Below are positions 48,301 to 63,300 of a DNA stretch of 64,000 bases, in pieces. This stretch comes from Todiramphus chloris collaris. Its lineage: Eukaryota > Chordata > Aves > Coraciiformes > Alcedinidae. The first letter of the stretch is position 1. Every line of letters starts with the position of its first letter. Where the stretch lies: positions 938,839 through 1,002,838 of the forward strand of contig JANVCC010000270.1 in NCBI GenBank assembly GCA_025345505.1, written 5' to 3'. A program made the translations under genes and the position numbers. The notes beneath the pieces were generated by a model that was not told the origin of the DNA, ran no database searches, and saw only the letters and a list, made by a program, of their open reading frames with translations.

Positions 48301-51300
48301 GTTTCCAGGACTGCTAGACATCTCTGAACACCAACAATTCACATGACAACATGTGAAAGTCTCCTCCTCATAGCGTAATTTTTGTCCTTCCCAAATGATT
48401 TTTTCTTTTCCTTACATGTATTTAATTTTAAGTATCAAGGCCACAAGAGCTGTCGGTGACAAGGCAGTTAGCTGCCTGCCTTCTCATCACAGACCTGTCT
48501 TGAAATGTAGGGGTTTGGGGTGGTTTTTGGCCAGATTGAGCGGGAGGGGGGTGTTTGGTTTTGGTTTGGGTTTTTTTTCCTTCCCCTAAAATCATGCCAG
48601 AAATGCAGAATGAAAAGTCAAATCAGCGCACATCAAATGCCACGCTGGAATCTTTCTAGGGTATGAGAATCACATACTCTAAAAATATCCCCTGAAAGCA
48701 TGAGCCGGAATATTGCTGTGATGTGAAAGAAAAGCGGTGCTGCATTTCCTTCCTACCCACCAGGCCCCTTTCAGATACTTGTTTCTCTATAAAAGTTGGT
48801 AGCAGGATGTGGCTGAAACCCCCTCACCTCTCCCCAACATAAACAGTGAGCTCGAGAAGAAAGAATTGGTCACCATCCAAGTTCTCTTATAAAACCTGTT
48901 TTGATTTCTCTTTGGGATCAAGACTCGCTCTGCTCAGTGGTTTGTAACATTAAAACCAAGGGTAGGACGACGAGCGTTTCAGGAACGCCAGTGGAGATGA
49001 GAAAGGGCAGGGCTGGGACACCCTGGTTTCAGTCTCCTCAAGGCAGGAGGTACCCACCACCCTTGCCAGCCCAGGGCTACGAGCAGCAGGGCCTCCTGAG
49101 GTGTGCTGGAGATGTCCAGGGCAGCGGGTTGCAGGGGCAGTTTGCACTCTACCTCGAAGGCCCACTGCAAGGAATTGATTTCCACAAGCACAAGGCTTCG
49201 GAGCTCTCTCAAATATTTTCTTTTTGTTAATGGCTGGAGACAGTGCTGACAAACAAACCAGCCGAGCAAACAGCTTGACAAAACCAGCACCTAGAATAAG
49301 CTGGGACGCTAAATTAGGAGCAGGCTCGCTAAGGAATTCCTGAAGTTTAAGGCCAGAACTGAAGAGTATTTATGCAGTGACCCTCCTACAAACCCTCTGA
49401 ACCACAGTCTGGAATAAGGTGTTGCTGTGATTCCTTAACAGATTAAAGCCCACATTTGTGTAATGCTTGTGAGCTCAGAATCGGATCTTTCAGCTCCGGG
49501 CAGAGCAGGCATCGCGGCACGGAGGGACGGCTGGGGGTCGAGATCTGTTCTTAAGGAAAACTTACAAGTTCTGCGAGGGCGAGTCGGCGGCAGGAATGCA
49601 CAGGTACTTCATCCCCTGTGTAAAGAAACAAAAAGGAATGAGAAGCAAAACCCCAAGCTCACCACGTTTCCCCGCCACAGCGCGGGCCCCGCTCCGGGCT
49701 GCCACGGTTCCACGGCCTCCGAGGAAGGCACAGGGCTGCTCGGGCAAGCAGGGACCGTCTCTACACAGCTCCAGCTCAAAGGGCTGTTTCCACATCTGCT
49801 TTGTTTCCACATCTGCTTCGTTGCCACGACGCCAGCACGTGCCGTCGTCACGCTCGCCCCGAGGCCCACCAGCGAGATGCTTAAAACAGAAGCATCTCTA
49901 CCAAAAAGGCACAAAAACCTCTTTTGGGAAGTCGCATCCTTCTTACATTCCTAGTACAACCGTCGTCTTCTCCCGCCCTCCCCTTTCCCTAAGCAGATGC
50001 TGCAACATTAAACTGTGAGAAGCCATTTCTTTTGATCCCACACGATCACTCTTCTTTACCCAGTCGATAAACCAACGGGAAGGCGTTCTGGAGAAGGAAC
50101 ACGTCTGGAGGATGGGGTTTGGGGGCTATTTTTGGGAAACTTCAAGGAGGACAACTGTAAAACTCATACTTTTCTTCCAGTTATCCTCACTCTCTTAGTC
50201 AGTTATCGTAAGCTAGAAGATCGATTGGGGAAGTTAGATAACCATTTCTGATGCATTGAAATTATTACTGGGTGTATTTAAAACAACACTATAATCGCAC
50301 GCTGCTGCTTTGCATCGTCAACACTTATTTTAACTGACATTTTCTTTTCAAAGCTTGTTTTAGCCCTGTGACTGCTAAGAAAAAGAACATTTCTGAAAGC
50401 GTATTAGCTAACTTCTCAAGCGGGACTTCCAAGAATACAGGCTGCAGTGCAGACACACAAGAACTCCGGCGTTCACTGGAAGTCTTTCGACTGATCTCAG
50501 ATGCAGAGTTAAGAATTTTTCAGATGTAAAGATAAGGATTCGCGGCAAAAGGTCCACCATAAAACGCACCTTAGTTTATCTTCCTGTAACAAGGCAAACC
50601 CCTGCGCGAACCCTGCCTGTGCAGCAATGCACATGGGAAGCCACACACCCATCTAAGAGAGATCCTTCGCCAGCAAGGTGGAACACAGCACGTACCTACC
50701 CAGCATTTCATCTGCCAGCTGGGTGGGGGTGAGCGTTTCACTGCTCAGTGGAGGCAGCATCTTCTCCAACACCACCTGTGCTTTGCTGGCTCAGAAACCC
50801 CTCTTTAACTTCCCCTACACGCACTTTGTAACTTCACTCACCATCTCACACCAGAGAGCAATCCTTTTTCTAAGGGATCCAGACCCCTGGCACCATGATG
50901 CACCATCACACTTATCTTCTGCAAGATGCATGAACTCCACCCCTACGTCCAAGAGGATTTGGTGATACCTCAGTCCCATCTCTTCACCACCACTTACACA
51001 TGGCACCAGCCGCTCCCTCAACCCACCAGAACCCCTTCAGCCAGTCTCCCTCACAGCCACACAGGTTCAAGAGCCTGCCCTGTGCCCACCATGCCACCCC
51101 ACCAGACCTCCTGGCTCTGATGGACCATCCCCAGTGTGCCACAACCACAGCAGAGATGCTACTGGCCATACAGAGCCTTCTGGTTTGGGGCAGCCAGAGC
51201 AGGGAAGGCCCCAAAGATGGTGCTAAGCACGGAGGGGAGATGGAGACACAGTGGCACCTAAGGAAGGAGAAGGCAGCAGCAGGACAACCCCAAGCCAGGG

Positions 51301-54300
51301 CCAGCGCAAGAGCTGGGGACAATAGACAGCTGAGGGGAGAGAGAATGAGAACAAAGTCAGTTTGCAAACCAGGAGGCAGCAGCATCAATGAGTTACGGTC
51401 CCTCCTGCCTTGTGTCAGGAGAAGGGGAAACCAGAATGGCTGCACAGCCACCAGTTGATCCCAGCAGCTCACACGGGCACACTGTGTACAGTAATACACA
51501 TATCGACAGGCTGCTAAGCCAAGGGTGGTAACTGTATTGTGACAGATTAATTCTAATAACAAGCATCTTGGATGACGCATCTGAGAGGCTTATCTCGGAC
51601 ACTGGTGTTACATCAAGTGAGTCACTCCAGTAGAACGAGGGCCTGGGACCCGAAAGTAAATTTACATCCTCTTCTTTCCCCCACACCTCCAGACAACTCC
51701 GTGCCACTAACTCTGCAGGTCACTGAGGGAAAAAGCAGGAAGAAAAGTGCAGGCAGGAGGGTTAACTCAGCGGGTTCTCTGCTCCCGAGGCACTGACACA
51801 AGCCGTTCCACCCAGCTCAGGAGCTGTGGCACATGCTGAGTGCCCATCCCAGGCTGAGTGCAGAGGGGCTTTCAGGTTGTGTTCACTTTAAAAGCAGAAG
51901 TAGCACCAGCACAAGTTTTAAGACCCACAATGTTCTTTTTTTGTCACGGCTGGCTAGTTCCCGCTACCGCAAGCGAGCATGAAACTAGCCTACCAGAGAC
52001 CGCACGTGGTGCTGAATGGCTCATCCAGAGCCTGCTCCCGGAGCTCCTCAGCACTTACAACTTCCAGCCAAGCCCACGGCACGCTTCTCACCACCGTGCT
52101 CACCAGTGCTCAGCATCAGCCTGTGAGCTCTATTACCAGAGCTCCTCAGACAGAGGTGGGTACAGTTCCAGGGATCTGCTGTTTTGCCCGGTGGCTGTGG
52201 AAGGCTGTGGTGATGGACCCCTCCCTGCGAGGGATTCTGCACACACTCAACTCAGAAATAGTCAGAGGTGGGATTTCAGAAGCACCGTGCAGAGACCTAA
52301 CCCAACTCCCACAAAAAATCAACAGTGAAACTCTCAGTGATTTCGGCCCAAACAGAGTTTGGCCAGAGTTGGTAACTCCTGAGGATCCCACCCTACCATC
52401 AGGTTTTGCTTCTCTTAGTGGAAATAATAGCAAGATCAAATATAATGCACCATAACCAGACACCTGCCAACGACACACGGCTGTATGGGGCAGGTATTCA
52501 CCAGTGAGACTCTGGGGATTTTCCATGCAGATATTCACACGTTGATGGCTGGAGTTAGCTTTTCCTCACATACGATGGGTGGATGTTCTTCTTTAAATAT
52601 ACCGGCAAGGGAAGGACACTTAATTACTGAGCCCTGCTGTCTGTAACTGCTCTTTAAAAACCTACCCAGGATCATCATATTATTTGTATATTCGTGCCCC
52701 AAGACACTGCTGTCCTTCCTGTGCACAAACCCTGCAAACAACATCTAAGAACTGTCCCAAAGGGACCTTTCAGAGCAGAATGGTTCATGCCAACCGAACG
52801 AGTAAATACCTACACCGTTTCGAGCAGGTACCAGCGCTGAAGAACGAGGGAGCCATCACTGTTTGCCTACCCAGCAGTTTGTCTGCCATTCTGAAACTGC
52901 GAAGTTGTAAGGAGGCAACAATCACTTGAAGCAGCAACAAAAACAGAGTAAGTTAAATGAAAAGCCGTGGAGGAGTCAGGCAGAGCAGCTCCCCGCAGAA
53001 ACTCCACCAGGCTCCAGATCAGTCCCCCATCTGCGGGTTCCTTAAATAAACTTCAGTCTGGCTGCAGATGGGATATCCCAATTTGGACCAAAACTGCACA
53101 TTAATAAACAAATATAAATTTGATGCCAAGCACACGGAATGCTTTATTTTATTTGTTAGCTTTAGTTAACTCTGTTTCATTCCCTAGGAACGACTATTCT
53201 CTATAAATTACGCAGTGGGAAAAGGACAGAACCACCCCAGATGGGTATGGTACCAGTTCACCTTCACACACACACAAAGCAGGTGCTGTACCACCACCTC
53301 CTCACGCTACACTGAACTAAGCGCCACAGAACAGTCACTCATCCCAAACCATGGGACACATTCAAAGCAAAGAGAAGAGCTTGCAATTATAAAAACTGAT
53401 GAAGAAAGGAGAGATTGTTTAAAATCTCGCAAGAATACATTCGCTATGTTTATCGACTACGGCTAATAAATTGTCATTCCAACATTTCTTCAGCTGTCAG
53501 TCGTGTCTTATCTTCCAAGTTACTTGGTTGAAAAAAGTCAAACCCTTCCAATCTTTTTAATTAAACAGAAGTTCTGTATGGTCCATACACACAGACTGCG
53601 TTCAAACCCAAGCTCACGGGTCAGTGGGATGCTGAACACAGCTTCTGTTCATCTTGATTCACCAGCACGCTCCCCTTGTTCCTTCTAAATCATCGCTCCC
53701 TTTCCCTTCTCCATCAATCTGCCCTGCCCTGCACACGCTGCTCTGAGCTTTCTCTCTGTTATTCACACGATGATCCGAACTGATGCCCTCTAATGAAAGC
53801 AGCACTCCCAGTTCTTTTGGTGTATTTAAGATTACTGCCCCCCCAAAAAAATCGGTAAAATAAAATATAATTTACTTTTCTGTTTTCTGTTTCAGCAGAG
53901 TAACCACCAAAACTAGATTTCTGTCTCTCTTAGGCCCTGAAACTAAAGGCTACAGTTAAACCGATACAGTGAGAGCTAACAAAACCAGAGCAGGTATTCC
54001 CATTTCCCGGCTGTCAAAGCTGAAACAAGCGAGAGTTAAGAAAAATGTCTAAAATTCACTGTTATTTGAGAAACAACGACCACACTTGTACAATTTAATC
54101 ACAGATTCTACAACCAGGTCAGTTCTGCTGCAGTGAATCTCTCTGGCATCAACACCAGAAAGGTTCAGACGCACGCACATCCACGCAGAGGTTCTACCCC
54201 AGTCACTAACGTACTCCTGGAATTCCAGCCATTTCCCAACTTCCAGGCTGCTTGCCTAGAGCCTCTTCAGAAACCTCTAGGTTCATTTGTACTAAACTTG

Positions 54301-57300
54301 TAAAAACTGACATTGGGGGTTTTTTTTAGTAGGACACGTTGAATTTTGCAGTAGCAAAATGACACATCTACAAGAGCTACACGTCGGATAACGGGGCAGT
54401 GACTGAGAATAGGATCTCTAAAGAGCACAGCACAAATTTGATCACACAATGCCAAGAACGATTTCGACTCTGAACAGGACAAGGGGCAAGGAGACAAGTG
54501 CAGGACCTACAGGGAAGTTTGCTCTTTATCATAATTAAAGATGTTCTAAGTCATTAAGAATGATGCTCAGGGATTACAACCCAAATCATACTAACAGAGA
54601 GTTTACCCAGGAAAGAAAACTAGCCAGCAATTTTTATTCCTCTAGCAGAACAGTATGCGTGAGAATAAGAGAAAGGACTAAAAATGCTACTTGGTATTTC
54701 AGGTTTAGTGGGTTTTCCAAGTAGTGTTTGTTACAAACATTCTTCAGAACACTGTCCCCACCACTGCTGTACACACAACAGCTCTGAGGTGCAGGTTAGC
54801 ACTGGAAACCTGCATCTAAAAACTTCAGATGGTAAAAGGCAAGGAGAGGGTGGAAAGAACCTCAAATTACAACATTTCTGTTCTCCAAGGGCGAGGGGTA
54901 AAGGGTTAAAAAAAAGAGTTTAAAAAGAGCAGGATCATATTTTTGGCATTAAACCTCTCTATTTAAATTTATGTAAAGATGCCATCAACGACTTCCAAGA
55001 AATTTTTTTTAAACCTAACCCCCTAAACTTAAATTTGTGAACGCAGATGCAAATAGAAAACCTCCAGCACCTGGCAAGTTCTTTCAGGTTAGTCAAAAAC
55101 CATGTGTTAATTTGAGTCCTCACACCAACAGATGAGGGCAGGAGGACTTATTTTTATTTAGGGGCATTTCAGCAAAAAAGCTAAAGTGGGAAACTGCCGG
55201 CACAGAGGTTCCTCAAGCCAAACCAACAGGAGGTTATCAAGGGTTTTGTCCAGTAATGCACCAAACTGAACCTCCTGAACTGAAAACCGCTCAACCGTTT
55301 GTTTGTCCTTTCAGTTACTTTCTGTAGCAATCACCATTGGTGACGATTTTATTAATGACTCATAGAAAATACATTTGTGTTTCAGCAAAAAACAACCACT
55401 AATTGACTTCAGTGAACACACTTAGGTTTGGTTTTGAAAAATACTATAAATGAAATTGAAATTACATGAAGGATATGAGCCACAGAAAGCAGGATGCTCC
55501 TGCAAGAGAACTTACACCTTTGGTTTGGGTTCTCTTTAAAAATACGACAGTTTTTGCGAGTCATGTTTTTGCTTCCTAAGAAAACCATCAACAGGCTCAG
55601 TGACATTTTGAAAAGCGTGTGTCATTAAGGCTGGGATGTGTCAGTCACAAAGTGTCCTGTTGAAGTCCCCCCTTCCCCACCTCTCCTCTACCACCCTTCC
55701 AAAAATGACACTGCCCCGAGAGGCTGTGGAGTCTCCTTCTCTGGAGCCTTCCCAGCCCTGCCTGGACCCGTTCCTGCGTGGGCTGCCCTGGGTGACCCTG
55801 CTCTGGCAGGGGGACTGGGCTCGATCTCCAGAGGTCCCTTCCAACCCCTACCATTCTATGATTCTATGAAATATTGAGGAGTGAAGGATTTTACTTTGCA
55901 AAGAGCTGCACGTATTATTCCCAGTTCCAACTCTGAATTCCAGCTCTAGCCTGGCTCATCTGAAGGAATGCCAAGGGGGAGAGGACAATCCCGAGTTCAC
56001 ACTAAATTGCAGTTTATCTCCTTTATTTACAGCACTACACACTCCAGCTGAGAGGAAGGACCCTGCTCACCTGCCTTGACCAGCTGCTGTATTCAAGCCC
56101 TGGGCACTCAGGGCTGGCTGAGCACTGCCCATCACACTTGGTCCCTGGACCCCCGGGGGGATCTCCAAGCACTACAAAGGGCACCTCGTGATGAAGGCCT
56201 GGCCTGACACACTTTAAAAGCTGCTTCCTGGGAGTCTCTGGGTGTCTGCTCGCTCGGTCGCTCTCAGTTCTGAAGAATTAGTCAGAGCTCCCAACTTCAG
56301 GAGCCGAGCCCATGCCAGACAGGGCATTACTTCAAACTAGTCTGGTGCTGCTACACCTGAAAGAAAAATGGTAGCTATTTTGCTCAGCATGGTCTTCTGA
56401 AACATCTCATGAGGGGAAACCCTTACCATGAAAAGGCAGCGAAACATCATAGAAGAAAGTTAAGGTTTTTATTAGAAGAGGAGCCTGGACACTTCCTCCC
56501 GACGGCAGAGCAAAGGCTGCAAACTGGCAGCGTCCACCACTGGCAATGCCAGAGCCCAGGGTCAGGGTGGAAATGCAACAGTCCGACTCGACTAGATACT
56601 CATCTGCAGAGCTGATCTCTACACAACAGCAACAGCCTTGCGATACGACACTGGCAGCTCTGATTTTGAACCCTCTCCCTCTTCAATAGCTCCCGTAAGT
56701 CCCTGGGCTGGGATGCCACAGACAGCAGAGCCCGTGCAGAGCACACGCTGCCCAGCCAAACCCAGCAGGGACATCTCTCATCACGTCATCGAGATGAAAT
56801 CTCTAGAGATGAGCGGCCTCCTACAGCTCTGGAGTTCTGTACGTTATCCAGCATCAGAGCACAGAATTAACGGGCTGGTGGCTCTCACTTGTGAGCAGCA
56901 TCTCTCCAGAATTAGCATATGCTTTTTTTTTTTTAACCACACTGGAGCTGACTGGTTTCCCAGTATTTCCCTATTTAGTTATTTCGTGTTGAGCAGTGAC
57001 ACACTTTTGAGTCCAGACGTTCTGGACTAGGGTCTGTGTGAGGATATTCCCTCGACTATTCTCAAGGCAGCACTAGGGCCCCTTTCAGCACTCCCAGATA
57101 CCAGCTGCAGGAGGCTGCAGACACCACACAGGACATTTTTCTTTCACCCCCCCAAGGCAATCCCTGTTCTACAGACACACACACAAAAAAAAAAAAAAAA
57201 AAAATTGAAGTCAGTCCTGAATGTGCAACTGTGAAGAAGAAAAAAAAAAAAAGGAAAGTTTCCCCAGGCTGGTGATGGAAAGAATTTGAAAACTAATAGG

Positions 57301-60300
57301 AGATGAGGCTATTCCTCTTCAAAGCTTCAGTAAAAGCTCTCCCAGAGTAAACCTCATCACATGAAGTGCTAACAGCAGGTACAACAGGTTTCTGTAGCAG
57401 ATACAACAGGTTTCTATAGCAAAACCCCAAATAGCTGCAAAAATACTCTCCACAAATGATGCTAAGCAGATGGCGTTGAGCCAATGCTGCCAGTTCAGTT
57501 CCTCCAGAGCTTAGTTTGCTTTTTCTTTTCTAAAAACTGCATGTGTGTAGTCTAAAGATCACCTGTAAATACATGAGACCATCCTGTCCAGATACAACTG
57601 CAGGAAGATCTACAACATCCAGCCAGGCTTAAAAAATAGGAAATGAGATGCCAGACCTTAATGCATCATCTGCCCCAGGCCTGCAGGCTACGGCCCTTTA
57701 CCTTCAAAGGATTGCTCAGTTTTTGATGAGCATTCAGGCATTCAGCTCCTTGCTTTCCTCCAGAGGTCTGGAGTTCCCAGCCAGTCACACACCCTTGATT
57801 TTTTCTAACTCATGAACTGGATCCAGCAGCACTTCCTCTTGTTTCCCCAGCTGCAGCCTTCCCATCCTTCACGCCTTACAGCGCAGGGGTACCGCAGCAT
57901 CCCGCCAGCTGAGGCAGCGGCAGAGCAGACAGGTTACACGGCTTCTCCACAGCATCCTCGCTTTGCTACAACTTGAATTCCTCACACTTACCAGTTCTGC
58001 TCCCGTTACAACATCTTTTTGTTGCCTGTGTTCTATTAATTCATTTGTTTACTCAGGAAGTATGAAAGATTCTTCTAAAAGATCAGCACAGATCTTTTTA
58101 ACTGTGCTCTTCCCTCTCCATTCAGGTCCCCAGATACTGAGTATTTGAAACCCTGTATCTACTCTAATTAAAGTTTTAAAATGTATAAGATCACCCGGCC
58201 TGTGAGAGGTTTTTTTACTCTCAATGATACCGTTCATTGAGGCTGTGCTGGCAGCACAAACTGACCGGACAAGAAAGATGCTTCTTTCAGTCATCAGTTC
58301 GCTCTTCTCTACCTCTCCCACTCCTCCACCCACCTCCCACATCAACACTCACTCAGGCAGTCATCAATTCAGGAAAAAGGGGAGGAAAACCACTGCTCTG
58401 AAGATAGCATGTACCAGATTCAGATGATATTGTCAATGGCGTCACAGTACAAAGAAAAGGAAAAAGTAACTGTCCTCCGGTGCTCCGGGGAACTGCACAG
58501 CGAGGAGGGAAAGGCAGAGCCTAAGCAGACGATATCGGAGCGGATGTTCTACGGGCATCACGGAGGATCTTCTCAGCAATCAGAAGACACCGTCACAACA
58601 CTCAAAAAATTCCACACGGAGCTTTAAGATCAGTCTTTCTGTTTGGAGAAGAAATCCCACAAACAGAACCATCCAGTACCCGAGTGTCCCAGGGACACAG
58701 ATCCACAAGAAGCTTCAGACAGCTTTGGTGCTGAGCAGAGAGGTGACAGTGCACCCAGCCCCCTAATTAAGCATGTTTTGTTGGGATTTTATTTACTTAT
58801 GCTTCATCCAAATGACTTCAAGTGAAACTATCACCTATACTGATACATTCTCTTCCTAGCTGGAAAAAAAGTAACAAACACACACAAAGAGAATAAAATA
58901 TTCAGTAGCAACAGAAAACAAAGACAACTTCCAGGCAGGGAGAACACATCATCTACTCTTACGGCAACCTGTTGTAAATGGAGTGTGCAACAGAAAGCTT
59001 CAGTGGCAGAAGAAACTCCAGGCACACCCCTGCTGAGCCAAGATCTCTGCTGCTGTGATGGTTACGGTGCCTCCAGGACAAGCACAACACACGGAGCTTG
59101 CCGCGACGCAGCAGCGGCCAGCCTGGCACTGACAATGCTACCAAGAAACTCATGCCAGGGGACTCTACAGCCACAGGTCACCGACAACGGGACCCACACG
59201 CTCACCAGATCAAACCTCTGGTGCAGGTCGAGAACAACAGCAAAATTACTGGTAACCGACAAAGGGGTAGTGGACCGTGAGAAAGAAGCTGGCTGTTCCA
59301 GTCCATTTCCTGACTGATGGACAGGTGTCTACCATGCGCACAACAGTCAACACCACCGGCACCTCACAGCATCTCGGATGGACCAGGAACTGTGAAATGC
59401 TCTGGCTGAAAAGTGCAAAGCTCAAAGACGTCTGTAACCTCATGCTGCCTGAATCAACTGCCACACAAAAAGGGGGCATGGGAGTTTTACCAGGAGATAT
59501 TGAATCACAGACTGGTTTGGATGGGAAGGGCCCTTCGAAGGTCATCCAGGGCCACCCCCCTGCAGGGAGCAGGGCCATCTGCAGCTAGAGCAGGGTGCTC
59601 AGAGCCCCGGGCAACCTCCCCTGCAATGGTGCCAGGGATGGGGCAGCCACCACCTCTCTGGGCAGCCTGGCACAGGCGGTTGTTGATGAAGATGTTAAAC
59701 AGCACTGGTTCCAGTACAGGGCCCTGAGGGACACCACTTGTCACCAATTTCCAGCTGGACATCAAGCTGTTGACCACTGCCCTCTGGATGCAACCATCCA
59801 ACCAATTCCTCACCCACTAAACAGTCCATCCATCAAATCTGTATCTCTTCAATTTAGAGAGAAGGACGTTGGGGGACCCTGTCAAAGGCCTTACAGAAGC
59901 ACAGAGAGATGACAGCCTGCTGGAGACACCCAACAGGTCGCTGCCAGATACACTGTTCTTTAAAGCACTCTGAGATATCCACCTTTCAGGGTGTCTCACA
60001 TTCTGAATCGAGATTTTAAGCCCTGAACTAGCTGAGATACAGATTAGAAAGCAGGTGCCCAGAAACCTCATTATCCTCCTCTGTACATGGCTTTTGTGTG
60101 GATTTACACAACACCTGCGGGCGCTGCGCGGGCCGGCGTCCAAAGCGCTCTGGGCCAGCCAACTGGCCTGCCGAGGCTGCTGCCTCTGCGGGGACACACG
60201 TGATGCTGCTGGACACAGCTCCTGCTCCGGGGGTGCCGTCTGTGCAGCCAAAGGAGCGACCCTTGTCCCATACGGCACGCGGCCCTTCCTCCTGGCCACC

Positions 60301-63300
60301 TCACCAGCTACCATGGCTTTTCCTGATGGACTCATAAACCTGCATCCTTAAACCACCAAATGCTTCCCAAAGTGCTGAAGATGCTGTGTAACAATGGTGT
60401 GCTTCACTGGAACAGCAGCAGCCTGAGGATGCTCCCTAAGTATGGGATCGGTTTTATCAGAGGACAAATTTCTTTGAAACTTATACAAAACACCTCCCAA
60501 GGGGCAATGCTGCGAGATAGCTTAGGCCAGATATTGGCAAATTCTTTTCCGTTTAAATCACTCGAAGCCTTACAAAACAATTCTGTGCCTTGTACAGGCT
60601 GCCAGTGTCTAAAGGTGTAAGAAGTCTTAGAATCCAATTGATTTCTAATTAAACCTACTTTTTACTATTATTCCGCCTTGAGAATACATGATAACTTCCT
60701 ACAGCCAAACTAAGGAGTCATCCATAAATCAGATATCCATGAGGGTCTGTAAATGATCTTTGAGATTATGTCCAAAACCAAATTTCAGCAAGAAAATATT
60801 CATTTTTTCTTGTTTGGGTTTGTTTGGTTGGTTTTAAATTATTCCTCAATAGGAACCCACTGTGTAACTTAGAGCAACATAATACTCCCCTGTGAAACTC
60901 TTCAGTCATTTTCTAATAGCTTATCGACTTCTGAGGAACTAAACCAACATATATCCAGTACATAAAGCACAGAGGAAAGCATATTTTCTTTTTAAATTCT
61001 CACACTACCTTTGAAATCAAGCAAAAACTGTCCGAAACATCACAGAGAGGGGCAATGCCCTAAGTTACTACAATGGAAAATAATTTTACAACCTGTAGCA
61101 AGTTGGTGTTCACCACACACACTGACGTTTGCTTTCATTTCTTGAGTACGGACAAAGCCAGACTGCTCATTTTCATCCTCCACCCACCACTATCAGCTTT
61201 ATGTGCTGTATCAGAAGGGTTATTGCATGAGAAAAGTCTTTACTGAAGCTTCCACATCTGACAAGCAAAATGTGATTAATTTGTGACCTCTGAGTGCTAC
61301 ACATCCATAGTTAGCTGTTCCACAGACAGCCAAAGAGAGGCCAGATTCTCTTAGATAACGTGTTACTGCAGCACTGTTGAGTTGGGTTTTTCTCTGATGT
61401 CTAAAAGCACTTACCTGCCATAGCTTGCATGGGAAGCTCTGTTCAATGGAGTATTTGTTGCGTTTCCCTACAGGCTGACTACGAAATACTTGGGATAAAA
61501 ATACTATTAGCAAAAGACACATGGAATTGCCACAGTCCAAGAAAAGGCAGCTTTCTACAGCCGATAGGTGCTCACAAACACATGCACACAAACCAGGGAA
61601 TTTCAGGGAAAAGACTCTTGTGTCACTGCAATTCCCTGTTTAATCAGCTGAATTTCTGAGCACAAACGTAAGCCCTCACTGTCCAGGAGTGAAGTCTTGG
61701 GGGGGAAGGGAAGGGAAGGAGGCACATGGGAAAAGTGTTCCTGTTCAACAAGCCCCACACAGGACACAGATGCACACGCTGTAAGCAAACCTGGCACGGA
61801 TGCAAATAAACCTGGCACAAGGGACACAACCTAGCAGATGTTTTCTAGGCCCCTGTTCCTACACAGGAGTGTTTAGCTGGAAACACACACCCCAGTAAGA
61901 CTGTGAACGATCATTAGTAATCGGCTCAGCTCCCCAACAAAGGGAACTTGCAGTCCTTCAGCAGCTGGTTTCCAGGCCACCGGCACAGAAAGGAGTACAC
62001 TGCACGCTGAGAAAACAGAAGGCACAGTTGGAGAAGCATTTCCTTTAGAAGCTGGGGTGAATAAAGCAAGTCCATCCTCAACCAGCCATTACTTGTTCCC
62101 ATGCCACTGTGACTTTTGAGACGCTTTTGGGAACCAGACTGGGACCAGTCCTGGGTAAACAGAACCCTTGGTGTCTTTTGTGGGGGTAGCCAGAGGAAGA
62201 AATGGTGACGTGGTTGTATTTGAGCCACAGTAGCTCCCAGATCTCTTTATCAGGCAGCCTCACAAACAGATGTCCCACCACAAGCAAGGAGGTGGAGTGT
62301 GGGCTGCCAAAACAGCCGCCACAAGAAACACTGGCCAGAGGCTGCAGCTGATCTGTGCCATAATTAAGTCTTCCTATGTTTCTAATCACGATGATAAACC
62401 AAAACAAGCTTCTGCTTATTGTAGAGAGCAGCACCCAAGAGGAAACATTCAATTTCCCTTGCTCAGTCCAACCGGTTACCTCCCCAACTAAGAGCACCCC
62501 TGAAATTCACTGTTTCAGACTTAACAAGCATCGGGCCAAATTATAACGATGCCAGCATCTCAAGCTCTGCTTCAGTACACGTCTAAGTTCAAGGTACACA
62601 CTGAATTCACCACTAACTTGATTTTAACTGTGACATACTAGAGACACCTTTTAGTCAGTTTTCCTGTTGATTTGCCTGGGAGAGGTGGAAATTCTGTAGC
62701 TTCAGGACTGAGTTGACTGGAGACTTTTTACAGGGAGAGAATGAGAAGCAGAGATTCCCAGCAGCATCCAAGGGGTAACCACCCCACCCAACTGCCTCAC
62801 TCACTATTTTGCCATATTCCACAAAAAGCAGAACACAGGGAAGGAACAAACAAATTTCAGAGGACAACAGTTCCCAACGCAAATCAAGTGTCAGGATTTT
62901 AAGGTGCAGCAAAGCTCAGCCAAACTCCCCTCCACGCAGGACAAGCTGGCATGCAGAGGAAGCACAACAGGCCAATGCAGGAGAGCTGCAGCCTGGTCCC
63001 AGCTCTTCCACTGCTCAGGATGACACAGCACATCAAATCACTTCAGCTCTTCAGCTCAGCTTCTTCTGCCCCAGCAAAGTGGGGAAGAACACTCCATGTG
63101 AACACGCTGGGCAGCTGCAGGTCTCTGCTACACTGGCTGCATTACAGGAGGCAGCTCTTGCTCCTCCCAGGCCCCCAGCCTGAGGAAGGGCATTTCCCAT
63201 GGAAAAGGCCTGCAAAGCTCTGACACAGCCATCTGCTAGAACGAGTCAGGACAGGGGCCCAAGCACAAAGGAGGGCTGCTAGTGGGGAAGGGGAAGAAGG

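Larger units (their letters stand above)
44302..49565 (-). other. DUSP22 intron with orphan transmembrane ORF
   Basis: About 5.3 kb. No CR1 recognised. Holds the exon-like ORF at 46213-46406, a 20-bp tandem duplication (44745-44784) and a minus-strand frame at 48979-49290 with a hydrophobic start. Otherwise unremarkable. Confidence 0.8.

Noticed and set aside
51000-51580. Overlapping 152- and 198-codon frames on opposite strands
   Set aside because: Low-complexity composition, no domain, no splice context; deep in a DUSP22 intron.
61430-61510. Possible extra DUSP22 exon ending at a GTAAGT-type donor (complement of about 61430-61435)
   Set aside because: The donor is good, but every nearby acceptor gives a stop or a frameshift against the flanking DUSP22 exons; at most a cryptic or poison exon.
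62078-62497. 139-codon minus-strand frame
   Set aside because: No domain recognised; length is within what chance allows in 64 kb at this composition.
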